A DNA stretch of 64,000 nt from Lota lota (GCA_026745465.1 JACYXH010000273.1:1210046-1274045), one strand, 5' to 3'; positions 22,201-34,105 are shown, counted from the first letter of the stretch. Notes: a model not told the origin generated them from the sequence alone. Numbers and translations are program-made.

Positions 22201-25200
22201 GCTGACCAGCTGACCACAGCTTCACTAAGAAGTGAAGCTGACCAGCTGACCACAGCTTCACTAAGAGGTGAAGCTGACCAGCTGACCACAGACCAGCTGA
22301 CCACAGCTTCACTAAGAGGTGAAGCTGAAAGAGTAAAACGGGACTCAAAAAGAGGAAAGCAGAGCAGAACTGGTAAAGATGGTTCCCACAAGATAAACTG
22401 CCTTCTGTTTTTTTTAAATAAGGAAGTTTACCATTTTTAACAGCAGATAGAAGGTTCTGTATAGACACACACAGGATGGTTTCCAGACTCTTGAAGGAAC
22501 CTCCCCCAAGAGTCCTGAAAGTGTTTCGACCCTCCCTGGCTTTTATCCAAAGCCCCATCCAGTGAATCCAGATGCTGTGAGATAATGTCATGAGCCCCGA
22601 GAATGTGAATCACGGCATCCTGCTGAAGGATGCCTACAGGTTAGGCTGCCCACATCGGAGATCGAACGCAGAACCTTCCGGCTGGTAGTGGAACACCCTA
22701 ACCACTAGAGACTACCCTGCGCCCTACTCTGCAGGTGTCTCCTGATGCAGACCGGGGCGCCGAACCTCCGTCCAGGGCAGGGCGGCGAGCGGAGAGACTG
22801 CTGGCTGCTCCACGCCTACAGCGACCTCATCTTCCTCCTCACCTTCCTCATCACCCTCGTCGGTATCATGGTGCGTTGTCACGACGGCCCACACACTAAC
22901 CCTGCAACACTGGAGGGGATCCTGAGTCCGTCGTGTTAGCCCCCAAAACCCTCAACCTCCGCTTAGGATTAGAGTTGATATTTAGTGGACACAGTGTGTG
23001 CGCCCCTGGAGGATTACCGTCTACCTGAAACCACACCTCTGTGGGGATTCAAGTAAAAGTGCACATGGGTTTGGTGACATCGTTGTGGCTTCAAGCAGTT
23101 CCCTTTTTTAGAGTCAGTGAACCAGCGTTAAAGCAGGAGGGACTCCGCCCACCAGTTTCAAAAGATGTGTTCCGGGCAGCCGTAAAGGTTTTAGAAACAA
23201 CGAACCCGTTGGGTTCCATTGGAGCCGGTGTGAGCGGCGCTGTGAAGAAGTCCCGCCCTCTGGGGCGGGGTGTGAAGAAGTCCCGCCCTCTGGCGCGGGT
23301 TGTGAAGACGTTCCGCCCTCTGGCGCGGGGTGTGAAGACGTTCCGCCCTCTGGCGCGGGGTGTGAAGACGTTCCGCCCTCTGGCGCGGGGTGTGAAGACG
23401 TTCCGCCCTCTGGCGCGGGGTGTGAAGAAGTCCCGCCCTCTGGCGCGGGGTGTGAAGAAGTCCCGCCCTCTGGCGCGGGGTGTGAAGTCGTCCCGCCCTC
23501 TGGCGCGGGGTGTGAAGACGTTCCGCCCTCTGGCGCGGGGTGTGAAGAAGTCCCGCCCTCTGGCGCGGGGTGTGAAGAAGTCCCGCCCTCATCCGCGGGG
23601 TGTCAAGATGTCCCGCCCTCTGGCGCGGGGTGTGAAGACGTTCCGCCCTCTGGCGCGGGGTGTGAAGAAGTCCCGCCCTCTGGCGCGGGGTGTGAAGAAG
23701 TCCCGCCCTCATCCGCGGGGTGTCAAGATGTCCCGCCCTCTGGCGCGGCGCTGTGAAGAAGTCCCGCCCTCTGGCGCGGGGTGTCAAGATGTCCCGCCCT
23801 CTGGAACGGGGTGTCAAGAAGTCCCGCCCTCTGGCGCGGCGCTGTGAAGAAGTCCCGCCCTCTGGCGCGGGGGGTGAAGAAGTCCCGCCCTCATCCACGG
23901 GGTGTCAAGAAGTCCCGCCCTCTGGCGCGACGCTGTGAAGAAGTCCCGCCCTCTGGCGCGGGGTGTGAAGAAGTCCCGCCCTCTGGAGCGGGGTGTCAAG
24001 AAGTCCCGCCCTCTGGCGCGGGGTGTGAAGAAGTCCAGCCCTCATCCGCGGGGTGTGAAGAAGTCCCGCCCTCATCCGCGGGGTGTGAAGACAACAGAGA
24101 GCTAGCCCTCCTTTTCATCTGGAAGCAGCAATCCTCTCGTATCTCACAGGGAATGTCCCGTCTAACCACTTTATACATTTGAGTAAAAAAGTAATAATAA
24201 ATTATGTGTATTTTGATCTAGTAATGTTCAGAATCAACAGGGAATAGAACCTCTAACCCGGGCTAATCGCCTGATTTATTGCAGATCAACAGGTTGTTAT
24301 TGGTAGTTTGATTTCATCATCATGACTACATCGATATTGATCAGCACCATCTCCTGCTGGCATCAGGTGCTCATGGAGAAAGCCCGGCGCATTTACAGAC
24401 GGGTCGTGACCTCTGGGGGTTTCCTAGGCGACAGGCAGTGGGCCAACTTGAGGGTGCTGGACCGACTGATGCTGCTCTACCCCGCTGTGTTCATCTTCTG
24501 CTGGGGTCCAGGTACTGGACTACTGACCCTAGATCAGCTAGTTACTGCTGACCCTAGATCAGCTAGTTACTGCTGACCCTAGATCAACTAGTTACTACTG
24601 ACCCTAGATCAGCTAGTTACCGCTGACCCTAGATCAGCTATTTACCGCTGACCCTAGATCAACTAGTTACTACTGACCCTAGATCAGCTAGTTACTGCTG
24701 ACCCTAGATCACCTAGTTACTGCTGACCCTAGATCAGCTAGTTACTGCTGACCCTAGATCACCTAGTTACTGTTGACCCTAGATCACCTAGTTACTACTG
24801 ACCCTAGATCACCTAGTTACTGCTGACCTTAGATCAGCTAGTTACTGCTGACCCTAGATCACCTAGTTACTGCTGACCCTAGATCACCTAGTTACTACTG
24901 ACCCTAGATCAACTAGTTACTACTGACCCTAGATCACCTAGTTACTGCTGACCTTAGATCAGCTAGTTACTGCTGACCCTAGATCACCTAGTTACTGCTG
25001 ACCCTAGATCACCTAGTTACTACTGACCCTAGATCACCTAGTTACCGCTGACCCTAGATTCTTGTTACCACTGACCCTAGATCAGCTAGTTACTACTGAC
25101 CCTAGATCACCTAGTTACCACTGACCCTAGATCACCTAGTTGCTGCTGACCCTATATCACCTAGTTACTGCTGACCCTAGATCAGCTAGTTGCCGCTGAC

Positions 25201-26550
25201 CCTAGATCACCTAGTTACCGCTGACCCTAGATCAGCTAGTTACCACTAACCCTTACCCATCATCATCATCTATGGACTTTGTAATTGAAATAATTGAAAT
25301 CAGTGCATTGGCGTAGGCTGCCACACCCATCCATGCCGTTTTGTGCATCACGACATTGGTGTGAGTATGGAACATGAACATGTGTGCGTGGTTGTGGTCT
25401 TCAGCTCTGTGCGTGGCTGTTCTGAGCTGGACCCTGCCCACGGCGATGCAGGGAGCGGTGGTGGTGTTCTACGTCATCCAGGTATTAAATATGATCAACC
25501 ATGGATTATATTATACACACATACATACATACACACAAACATACATACGTACATACACACATACATACACACACACAAACATACATACATGCATACATAC
25601 ATGCATACATACATACATACATACATACATACATACATACATACATACATACATACATACATACATACATGCATGCATGCATACATACATACATACATAC
25701 ATACATACAAACATACATACATACACACACATGCATACATACACGCATACATACACACATACATACACACATACACACACATACATACATATATACATAC
25801 ATACATACATACATACATACATACATACATACATACATACATACATACATACATACATACATACATACCTACCTACGCACCCACACACACATACACAAAT
25901 ACATATATAACAAACCTCTTACTAATAGTGTATAAACGGATGGAATCGTGTCTGAAGTGTTTTTAAACAGTGGAAGTGCTGCGTTAAAGGGGCCCTATTT
26001 GACCGCCTGATGGGGATTAGCCGTTACAAGCCTTTTTTTTTATCTACCCCATAGTGACATCACATGTGGGAGTCCACCCAGGTGTACGATGGCTAGATCA
26101 GTGGACTGTACCAACTGGTAGGCTGATCTAGCCATCATGCATCCGGGTGGACGATGCATCATGTGATGTCATATTATAGGAAGACAACGCCACCCCCGGT
26201 GGGGAAGTAGTGTCCATCGTAGGTCAAAGTGGCCGCTGTTTCCAGACGTCTTGGCCGAGTGTTTTCACGTCTCTCTCTCTCTCCCTCTCTCGCCTCGCCA
26301 GGCGTTCACGTCCGGATCTCAGGGCTTCCTCAACAGTCTGGCGTACGGCTGGACGCGCTCGCGGTTCCGTGACGCCAGACAGAGGAGGGCAGAGCTGCAG
26401 GACGCCACCACTCAGACGCCCCTCCTCCGCTCCCAGAGACGAGGCTACCGCACGCTGGGGCCGGACAGGACCGGACCCCACAATCCACCTGGACCCCCTG
26501 CTGACACACATGAGACTGGACACCACAATCCACCTGGGACCCCCTGCTGA
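16896..26550 (+). CDS. tmem116: Transmembrane protein 116, 11 exons, 381 aa
   Basis: Seven-pass, GPCR-like membrane protein of unknown ligand. Exons: 16896-16958, 17160-17206, 17421-17484, 18224-18352, 20444-20548, 20964-21010, 21121-21204, 22735-22870, 24367-24511, 25405-25481 and 26302-26550; the sum is 1146 nt with consistent phases. Diagnostic segments shared with human TMEM116: GFLGDRQWANLRVLDRLMLL, YPAVFIFCWGP, LLMTPVLIQANVSRC and DATTQTPLLRSQRRGY. The N-terminus carries three potential N-glycosylation sites (NST, NTS, NLT). Exon 2 ends CTGAG followed by GCGAGT, so intron 2 looks like a GC-AG intron; the join gives an unbroken first helix (RWIQLSMAILSIIGPGSIWV). The last 27 residues (GPHNPPGPPADTHETGHHNP, PGTPC) are encoded by a minisatellite whose second copy supplies the stop. 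Introns are dominated by tandem repeats. Confidence 0.93.
17945..18220 (+). repeat. Degenerate CTCCAGGTGTGTGT array before exon 4
   Basis: Many copies of ACTCCAGGTGTGTGT, TTCTCCAGGTGTGTG and TTCTACAGGTGT. Each is acceptor-like (pyrimidines-CAG-GT). The series ends in the real acceptor CTCTACAG (AG 18222-18223). Confidence 0.85.
18317..19145 (+). repeat. Array of exon 4 end plus donor, separated by (CA)n
   Basis: About 13-14 copies of CACCTGCTACCACCTACACA-CTGTAGAGCAG-GTAACA joined by CA runs of differing length. The first copy is the real 3' end of tmem116 exon 4 with its donor (GT 18353-18354). A lone remnant lies at about 19656-19683, and long CA runs continue to 19246. Confidence 0.95.
19270..19478. 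repeat. 50-bp minisatellite, about 4 copies
   Basis: Unit AACTGGGTGTTCCTTGATGG then GTAAGGGAGGCCAGGTTAAA and GGGTGAGGGG, in tmem116 intron 4. The rest of the intron to 20443 has a C-run near 20101 and nothing else recognised. Confidence 0.9.
20549..20850. repeat. Degenerate CTCACATCCTACC repeat
   Basis: Imperfect 13-14 bp units in tmem116 intron 5, starting directly after the exon 5 donor. Confidence 0.85.
21735..21880 (+). mobile_element. Possible tRNA-derived SINE fragment
   Basis: Contains a good RNA polymerase III B-box (GGGTTCGATCCCC, near 21783) with a weak A-box-like stretch upstream, and no tRNA cloverleaf I can build. Low confidence. Confidence 0.3.
22020..22330. repeat. 36-bp minisatellite with internal palindrome
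   Basis: About eight copies of ACCAGCTGACCACAGCTTCA then CTAAGAAGTGAAGCTG. Each unit contains AGCTTCACT and AGTGAAGCT, able to fold as a hairpin. Confidence 0.92.
22600..22724 (-). mobile_element. tRNA-derived SINE, minus strand
   Basis: Read on the minus strand it has an A-box-like GGTAGTCTCTAGTGGTTAGG and a B-box-like GTTCGATCTCC about 35 bp apart, as in tRNA-derived SINEs. Its 5' end lies about 10 bp before the exon 8 acceptor of tmem116. Confidence 0.6.
23232..24092. repeat. 30-bp minisatellite, nearly 30 copies
   Basis: GC-rich unit GTGTGAAGAAGTCCCGCCCT then CTGGCGCGGG in tmem116 intron 8. Variants are GACGTTCC and CTCATCCGCGG. Long open frames on both strands are period artefacts. Confidence 0.95.
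24520..25245. repeat. 25-bp minisatellite, about 29 copies
   Basis: Unit CTAGTTACTGCTGACCCTAG then ATCAG, beginning within about 15 bp of the tmem116 exon 9 donor. Confidence 0.95.
25511..25872. repeat. (CATA)n tetranucleotide array
   Basis: ACATACATAC repeat with CACA and GCAT variants, about 360 bp. All frames are open in places. Confidence 0.95.
25985..26200. mobile_element. Foldback MITE, diverged copy
   Basis: Inverted halves containing GTGACATCACATGTGGGAGT-CCACCCAGGTGTACGATGGC and the complementary GCCATCATGCATCCGGGTGG around a short loop. Same family as the element at 31191-31535. Confidence 0.6.
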
Positions 26551-28855
26551 CACACATGAGACCGGACCCCACAATCCACCTGGGACCCCCTGCTCACACA
26601 CATGAGACCGGACCCCACAATCCACTTGGACCCCCTGCTGACACACATGAGACTGGACCCCACAATCCACCTGGGACCCCCTGCTGACACACATGAGACC
26701 AGACCCCACAATCCACCTGGGACCCCCTGCTCACACACATGAGACTGGACACCACAATCCACCTGGGACCCCCTGCTCACACACATGAGACCGGACCCCA
26801 CAATCCACCTGGGACCCCCTGCTCACACACATGAGACTGGACCCCACAATCCACCTGGACCCCCTGCTGACACACATGAGACTGGACACCACAATCCACC
26901 TGGGACCCCCTGCTGACACACATGAGACCGGACCCCACAATCCACCTGGGACCCCCTGCTCACACACATGAGACTGGACACCACAATCCACCTGGGACCC
27001 CCTGGTCACATACATGAGACCGGACCCCACAATCCACCTGGGACCCCCTGCTGACACACATGAGACTGGACCCCACAATCCACCTGGGACCCCCTGCTCA
27101 CACACATGAGACTGGACACCACAATCCACCTGGGACCCCCTGCTCACACACATGAGACCGGACCCCACAATCCACCTGGGACCCCCTGCTCACACACATG
27201 AGACTGGACCCCACAATCCACCTGGACCCCCTGCTCACACACATGAGACTGGACCCCACAATCCACCTGGACCCCCTGCTGACACACATGACACTGGACC
27301 CCACAATCCACCTGGGACCCCCTGCTCACACACATATGACTGGACCCCACAATCCACCTGGGACCCCCTGCTCACACACATATGACTGGACCCCACAATC
27401 CACCTGGACCCCCTGCTGACACACATGAGACTGGACCCCACAATCCACCTGGGACCCCCTGCTCACACACATGAGACTGGACACCACAATCCACCTGGAC
27501 CCCCTGCTCACACACATGAGACTGGACCCCACAATCCACCTGGGACCCCCTGCTCACACACATGAGACTGGACCCCACAATCCACCTGGACCCCCTGCTC
27601 ACACACATGAGACTGGACCCCACAATCCACCTGGACCCCCTGCTGACACACATGACACTGGACCCCACAATCCACCTGGGACCCCCTGCTCACACACATA
27701 TGACTGGACCCCACAATCCACCTGGACCCCCTGCTGACACACATGAGACTGGACCCCACAATCCACCTGGGACCCCCTGCTCACACACATGAGACTGGAC
27801 CCCACAATCCACCTGGGACCCCCTGCTCACACACATGAGACTGGACCCCACAATCCACCTGGGACCCCCTGCTCACACACATGAGACTGGACACCACAAT
27901 CCACCTGGGACCCCCTGCTCACACACATGAGACCGGACCCCACAATCCACCTGGGACCCCCTGCTCACACACATGAGACTGGACCCCACAATCCACCTGG
28001 ACCCCCTGCTCACACACATGAGACTGGACCCCACAATCCACCTGGACCCCCTGCTGACACACATGACACTGGACCCCACAATCCACCTGGGACCCCCTGC
28101 TCACACACATATGACTGGACCCCACAATCCACCTGGGACCCCCTGCTCACACACATATGACTGGACCCCACAATCCACCTGGACCCCCTGCTGACACACA
28201 TGAGACTGGACCCCACAATCCACCTGGGACCCCCTGCTCACACACATGAGACTGGACACCCACAATCCACCTGGGACCCCCTGCTCACACACATGAGACT
28301 GGACCCCACAATCCACCTGGACCCCCTGCTCACACACATGAGACTGGACCCCACAATCCACCTGGACCCCCTGCTGACACACATGACACTGGACCCCACA
28401 ATCCACCTGGGACCCCCTGCTCACACACATATGACTGGACCCCACAATCCACCTGGACCCCCTGCTGACACACATGAGACTGGACCCCACAATCCACCTG
28501 GGACCCCCTGCTCACACACATGAGACTGGACCCCACAATCCACCTGGGACCCCCTGCTCACACACATGAGACTGGACCCCACAATCCACCTGGGACCCCC
28601 TGCTCACACACATGAGACTGGACCCCACAATCCACCTGGGACCCCCTGCTCACACACATGAGACTGGACCCCACAATCCACCTGGGACCCCCTGCTCACA
28701 CACATGAGACTGGACCCCCTGCTCACACACATGAGACTGGACCCCACAAAGCACCTGGACCCCCTGTTCACACACGAGACTGGACCCCACAAAGCACCTG
28801 GACCCCCTGCTCACACACGAGACTGGACCCCACAAAGCACCTGGACCTTGCTCAC
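26470..28855. repeat. 45/46-bp minisatellite, about 50 copies, starting in tmem116 coding sequence
   Basis: Unit GACCCCACAATCCACCTGGG-ACCCCCTGCTCACACACATG-AGACTG, with a 45-bp variant lacking one G. The first one and a half units are coding. A block near 27152-27385 recurs at 27927-28160 (offset 775 bp), showing higher-order duplication. The last units are diverged (CACAAAGCACCTGG). Confidence 0.95.
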
Positions 28856-28859
28856 ACAC

Positions 28860-29313
28860 ATTCAAGGTGATCCTCTTCTTCTCTGGTGCTCTGAGGTTGG
28901 AGTCAGAGCAAGGGGGATCATAAGAGGTGGAACGGTGACGATGAAAACAGGATCTGAAAGCCAAACATTCCGATGGCCTCCACTCTTACTTGCAGTTCTG
29001 TTTTTTTATTGCGTAACAATGTAGATATGGTGGTTACATGCACGCTAGGATGTGTTCAAGTGTCCCTGGTCCTTTGTCTGATTCCCACAATAACGTTGGT
29101 GGCTCGGATCCAAAGCTGAGGGATTCTGGGGGACCGTGAAATTGACCAATCGTGTGGATACACAAAGAAACCTGTCATCGCTGCGCCCAGCAAAGTCATG
29201 TGACCTTCAGCATCACAGGGAACATGACCACACACACACACACATAGAGACCCCCCCCCCCCCCATAGAGACAGACACAACGATGCAAACACACGTAGAA
29301 ACACACCCCATAG

Positions 29314-29357
<44 letters not shown>

Positions 29358-30166
29358 TCACTCACACACACACACACACGTGGACTGACACACACAAACA
29401 CACAAACACACACGTAGTGACACACAGGCTCATCGTTGATGGCAGCCAACCAACTTTCCAAACCCTTTTTCCTGCTTCCAACTTTTCAGCACAATGATTT
29501 AGCACAACAACAGTACGACAGGGTTAGTGTGACTAACCCAATCTAATGCTGACATGGTACTGTTGTTCTCACGCTCTACTGAACTATATCACTTTGATTT
29601 CAAGTATTTCAACTATGGATTCAAAATATTTATAGGGCTTGTACATCGTGACATCAAATCGCAATGACCTCCTCCGTTTCAGAAGTATAGGAGCAAGGAA
29701 TGTTAATGGTAGCAATGGTGTTTTGGTCATTGTTTAGTGATTAGTCGTGTAATTATTTGTCATTATGTTGACATTGTTGTGTTTGGAACTGCCACAGCGT
29801 TTCTCATGCAAGACGTGGCAAACAAAGTTTTGATTAGCCTAGGTTACGGTATATTTACGTTTATTTAGGATTTTACATTACTCCAATTATCTCGAGGCAT
29901 CACAAAATGGTGGAGTATCCCCAACAACAAATCCCATGATGCATTCTGATGTGCAAGCCCAGTAGAGCCTTCGGTTATTCTCTGAAGCTGCCTCTAGATG
30001 TTGGAAAAACTCAAAATAACAAACGAAACAAACAAGATTTATGTATGCATTTATTTATTTATTCTTACCTGATATCTGATGGACTCTGGTTGAGGGAAAT
30101 AACGTATGTTGATTTACTCGTGAAACGTTTCAACTCCGTTCAAGCCTGACAAGGAAGTGGGGTGTT
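28860..30166. other. Intergenic with (AC)n, no gene seen
   Basis: Contains AC/CACT microsatellites (about 29230-29415) and a C-run near 29252-29263. 29420-30166 is AT-rich unique sequence. Confidence 0.5.
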
Positions 30167-31075
30167 TTACTGCTTCTTCATCATCCGACCAGACGCGCGG
30201 GGACAGTTATTGAAGAGCAGACCCAACGGCCACGAAATCACCAGCCGTCTTCTTCCCCTTCAAACCTTTCTTTTGAATAGTCAACAAATAAATAAATGCA
30301 TTTCTGTATTAGGCTATAACGTTATATGTCTAGTGATCAGGCCTAGTAAAGAGCTGCACACTGAACCTTCACCGATATGTTTAACCCTGAATAAAAAGTA
30401 TAAAAAAGAATAAAAAGAATAAAAAGCTGCTTGTTGTAACTAACTGTCCAGCCAGACCTCATGTGTTTTGCATCCACGGTCTGAGAACTGTTCCCAAAAC
30501 CATCTCCCTTATCGATCAACCACCTACCACCATCCAACGTCACCCTGAAGAGGAGAAATACGACAAGATTCAGGGCATCACACTCAGCAATGCTCTCATC
30601 CTGAAACCACTGCAGGTCTGCATCAAGCCCACTCTCCAGGCTATAAGCAAACATTTCCTGTTGGCCTGGCAGTGATAGTCCACCTCCATTATCAGTCGAT
30701 TCACTTCATAAACAAAGCCTGGATACTGTTATCATGATCAGCATCAAATAATCAGCCCCCAGTACAAATGATGACACAATATGATTATGAGTGATTTGAT
30801 CCCTTTGTCACCGTTTTGTGAGGTCATTGACCTCTGAGGCAGTAAACTGTTTGGTAACCCATCTTGTGTGTGCCATGAGTAGGCTACTGGTAGACGTTTT
30901 TAAATATAAAAAGGGGGACTAACACCACTCCGGGGTGGCTGATGAGTCCTATCGTTGAGCCCAGGTTCCCAAGCGGTCTCCTCATCCTCTCAGCCTTGTA
31001 AACCTTTGAGTTATACAGTCTGGTCAGGTCGGACTTCTTTCTTGGCAATATCAAAGTTGTAGGAGATGGCGCCCC
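30167..31075 (-). pseudogene. Decayed copy B of the small secreted-protein gene
   Basis: Minus strand. Exon 2 remnant 31075 down to about 30930 (SDLTRLYNSKVYKAERMRRP, LGNLGSTIGLISHPGV) carries a frameshift near its start. Exon 3 remnant 30557-30462 reads RVTLDGGRWLIDKGDGFGNS, SQTV, DAKHMRSGW. Exon 4 remnant about 30260-30167 retains DFV, NNC and RMM-like pieces but has indels. The His of the VHKGD motif is Asp here. No exon 1 is found. It is clearly more diverged from copies A and C than they are from each other. Confidence 0.8.
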
Positions 31076-31190
31076 CTGCAGTACCAAGATAATAAATGCA
31101 GTTAAGTAGTTAGATGAAGTTTGAATAAATCCTAAATAGGAGCCTTCCTACTTCATACAGAAAATTCCACATTCTTAAACCTGTATTAAA

Positions 31191-31535
31191 ACTGCTAGTA
31201 TGTTAAAGATCTTCTATTATACCACCAGGTGTGAGTGTGATTAGCCATTACAAGCATTTTGAAATTCTGCCTTTTCCTGTGTTTTAGTGACATCACAAGG
31301 GGGAGCGTCCACCTAGATGTATGCTGGATAGATCAGTCTACTAGCCTAACCAGTGGACTGTAGCAAATGTTGCTTATCTATTCATCATACATCTAGGTGG
31401 ACCCCCCCCCCCCCCCCCCCCCCCCCACTGTTATGTCACTAAGGCACAGGAAAAGGCAGAATTTCAAACGGCTTGTAATGGCTAATCACACTCACACCTG
31501 GTGGCATAATAGAAGACCTTTAACATACTAGCAGT
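31191..31535. mobile_element. Foldback MITE, near-palindromic 345 bp
   Basis: Starts ACTGCTAGTATGTTAAAGAT and ends with its complement near 31535. Arms of about 150 bp pair almost throughout, with a C-homopolymer (31401-31426) in one arm. Confidence 0.85.
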
Positions 31536-31799
31536 ACCATTCCAGCAGAACCGATCCCAACAGTATTTCAGTGTTATCTGGGCTGTGTAGGCCTATAGCT
31601 GTTTAAAAACACACATACCATTTACACCTATTTAAACAACCAACAAATAAATCCAGCCTGTTTTGTTAAATTCTTGAACACTTTAACCAATTTATTAGTC
31701 TGATAAAATGTAGTGCCTCGTCACAATTAAAACAAACAAAAATAGCATCTGATTTCAACATTTCTACGACCGTGGAATGGCTCACAGTAGCCTAAATAA

Positions 31800-31807
31800 C
31801 TTAGCCC

Positions 31808-31838
<31 letters not shown>

Positions 31839-31842
31839 ACCA
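31800..31842. repeat. Poly-C followed by (AC)n
   Basis: About 20 C then AC repeats. Nothing else is recognised between 31536 and 31928. Confidence 0.9.
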
Positions 31843-32650
31843 CATGACAATCAGAGCTGGTTTGTCGCCTAGTGGGTGAGCCTTTAGCTAGCCCATCCTG
31901 AGCAGGTAGCTCAGTTTGTCACCCCACCGGCACCCCTAACACGACGAAGCCTGAGAGCGTTTTCTAAAGGGGGGACCACTGGGTTTGGTTCTCATGAGCA
32001 GCTGTATCAAGACCTAACGAGCAAGTGTCACAATTATTGGCATTAGAACCAATGGCAACTTGCATTCTCTCTTAATCATCGAATGGCTCCGGACTTAATG
32101 GATCTCAACACTCAGACTGCTTACTTACAAAGTGGAATATTGTGGCAGGCGCCCTGCTCTTTATCTGTGTGGGCTAGGCCTATGGGTGTCTACGTAGATA
32201 CCTCCGTCATTTTCTACTGGTATGGTGACCGTGGAGACCGGTGACGAGGTGAAGACACAACGAAGATACCTGAATGTGAATGGTAAAATGTTTTTATTCC
32301 CAGGCTAGAGCAATAAGTAATTTTTACAATTGATATTAATAACAGATGTTTTAGTGAGCACATCGTCATTGAGTCAGTCTCTGAAACCACCACTCTGTGG
32401 CAGCCTAACTCCTTTAAGAAAGAACCAAAGACAACTTGGATTTGATTTCTGTATTTATTTTAGTCTGTAAGTGCATATTGCCAGCGTCAGGAGTAACATA
32501 ATGATTCAGCTTGAAAGAGAAGGCATTCATCAGATGCCTGGGAATGGATGAAATGAAATGGAAAATTATATGTTGTTGAGCTACTCGTAAGCAAGTCTAA
32601 TGGGAGGTTTTGGATGCAGTTAAAGGTGTAGCACTAGAGGGCGCCAGAGA

Positions 32651-34058
32651 TCACTGGTCCATCATACGATGTGCCCCGAGGTGACAGTTGTCGAAGATAA
32701 GGCTGTAGTCGGAGCCTCCAGCACTGACAAAATCAGCAACCGTCTTGGTCCCCCTGAAATCTTTTGTTTCCAAAATCTAGACAAAGAAATAAAAAAGACA
32801 TTTGTATATGTATTTTTTATGAACTGCATATGTAACATTACAAAAGTACACAGAGACATTCTCAGACAAATAGCAGTGGTGTCCAGACTAATGTAGTGGG
32901 TGTGGCAGGTTTCATTCAGAAGCTTGAATTGATGAGGATGGAACTCGGAGTGACCCATCATTTATTGGGGGGCAGGTGCTCCCCCAGTCCCCCCATGGCC
33001 ACGCCCCTGAATAAAGAGACACTTTCAGTGCTTCTTACCTGCCAGGAAGAGCTCATGTGTCTCGCATCCACCACCACAGTCTGAGAACTGATGCCAAATC
33101 CGTCTCCTTTATGGACCAACCAGGAGGACCCATCCCGCAAAGTCACCCTGAAGAGGGAAATGTATAAAACGTCCACCTTAGATCATTTAATGCATCTGTA
33201 TCAAACGTTCAGAAGATTTAGCTCATGAGGAGAAGTATACAATATTTAAGAGATACAACATTTATGTTAGGGGTTTGCTTTTAGTCTCTTATTATTTGAT
33301 ATCCGTTCTATTTTGTCCAACTGTAATGCATAATTACAGCAAGTATAATGTATTCAGAAACACATTTTGTAACGTTACTGAACTCCATCAATAAGTTTGA
33401 TACAAGAAGCTAAAACGGCGAAACTGAACAACTATTTAGAGGGAAATAACAAAGGTTAGACTATTGCATCTGAAAACCATTAATCATGGTCCACACACCA
33501 ATAATTATCAATATTGTAGTGATTGTATTGAGTGAATTTAGTTGATTGAGTTCTAGGAATGTGCTTGAGATAAGTGGTACTAACTTCACTCCTGAGTGGC
33601 TGAGGGGTCCCCACTGGAAGCCCATGTTCCCCAGCGGTCTTCTCATTCTGACAGCCTGATGAACCGGCGAGTTATAGAGTCTGTTCAGGTCTGACGCATT
33701 GGAGAGATCAAAGCTGTAGGAGCTGGCGCCCCCTGCAGGACCAAAACGACAACAGCATATACGTTGTTGAAACTACACAGATACACTTAACTGCATTTGC
33801 CCGTTTTTTATAAATCAAACCTGGAACTGATCAGTTGTTTAAGACTTTTATTAAATCCCCTAATAGTTATGCATGGCCTGCATCATGCCCGGGTTTAATT
33901 TGATCTCTATATCTTGTGAAAACCACATATATTGAGCCCCATTTAACCTACAGACAAGGTAAATAAGACGACTCACCCCCAAAGGAAAAGGAAGACTCCG
34001 CAACAAGGACCAGCTCTGCCAGAAGAGCGGCAACAATCAAAGTTTTAACAGAAAACAT
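32651..34058 (-). CDS. Small secreted protein, copy C (154 aa, 4 exons), family unnamed
   Basis: Exons on the minus strand: 34058-33977, 33732-33585, 33147-33039 and 32776-32651; total 465 nt with the same phases as copy A. Signal peptide MFSVKTLIVAALLAELVLVA, then SSFSFGG without the extra Ser-Phe units of copy A. Mature motifs: NMGFQWGPLSHSGVK, VTLRDGSSWLVHKGDGFG and DYSLIFDNCHLGAHRMMDQ. The His residues and the Asn-Cys-His motif are kept. About 22 of roughly 126 mature residues differ from copy A. Secreted or luminal role; function unknown. AATAAA lies at 32459-32454. Confidence 0.8.
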
Positions 34059-34105
34059 ATCTTCTCTGTTCAACACTCAGCCTTCAGATGTGGTCGAGTC
34101 GATCC

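Noticed and set aside
23041-24105. Long open frames on both strands (KSRPLARGV-like repeats)
   Set aside because: Same artefact from the 30-bp GC-rich minisatellite inside a tmem116 intron.
25343-25966. Open frames of His-Thr-Tyr-Ile or Cys-Met-Tyr-Val repeats
   Set aside because: CATA tetranucleotide array.
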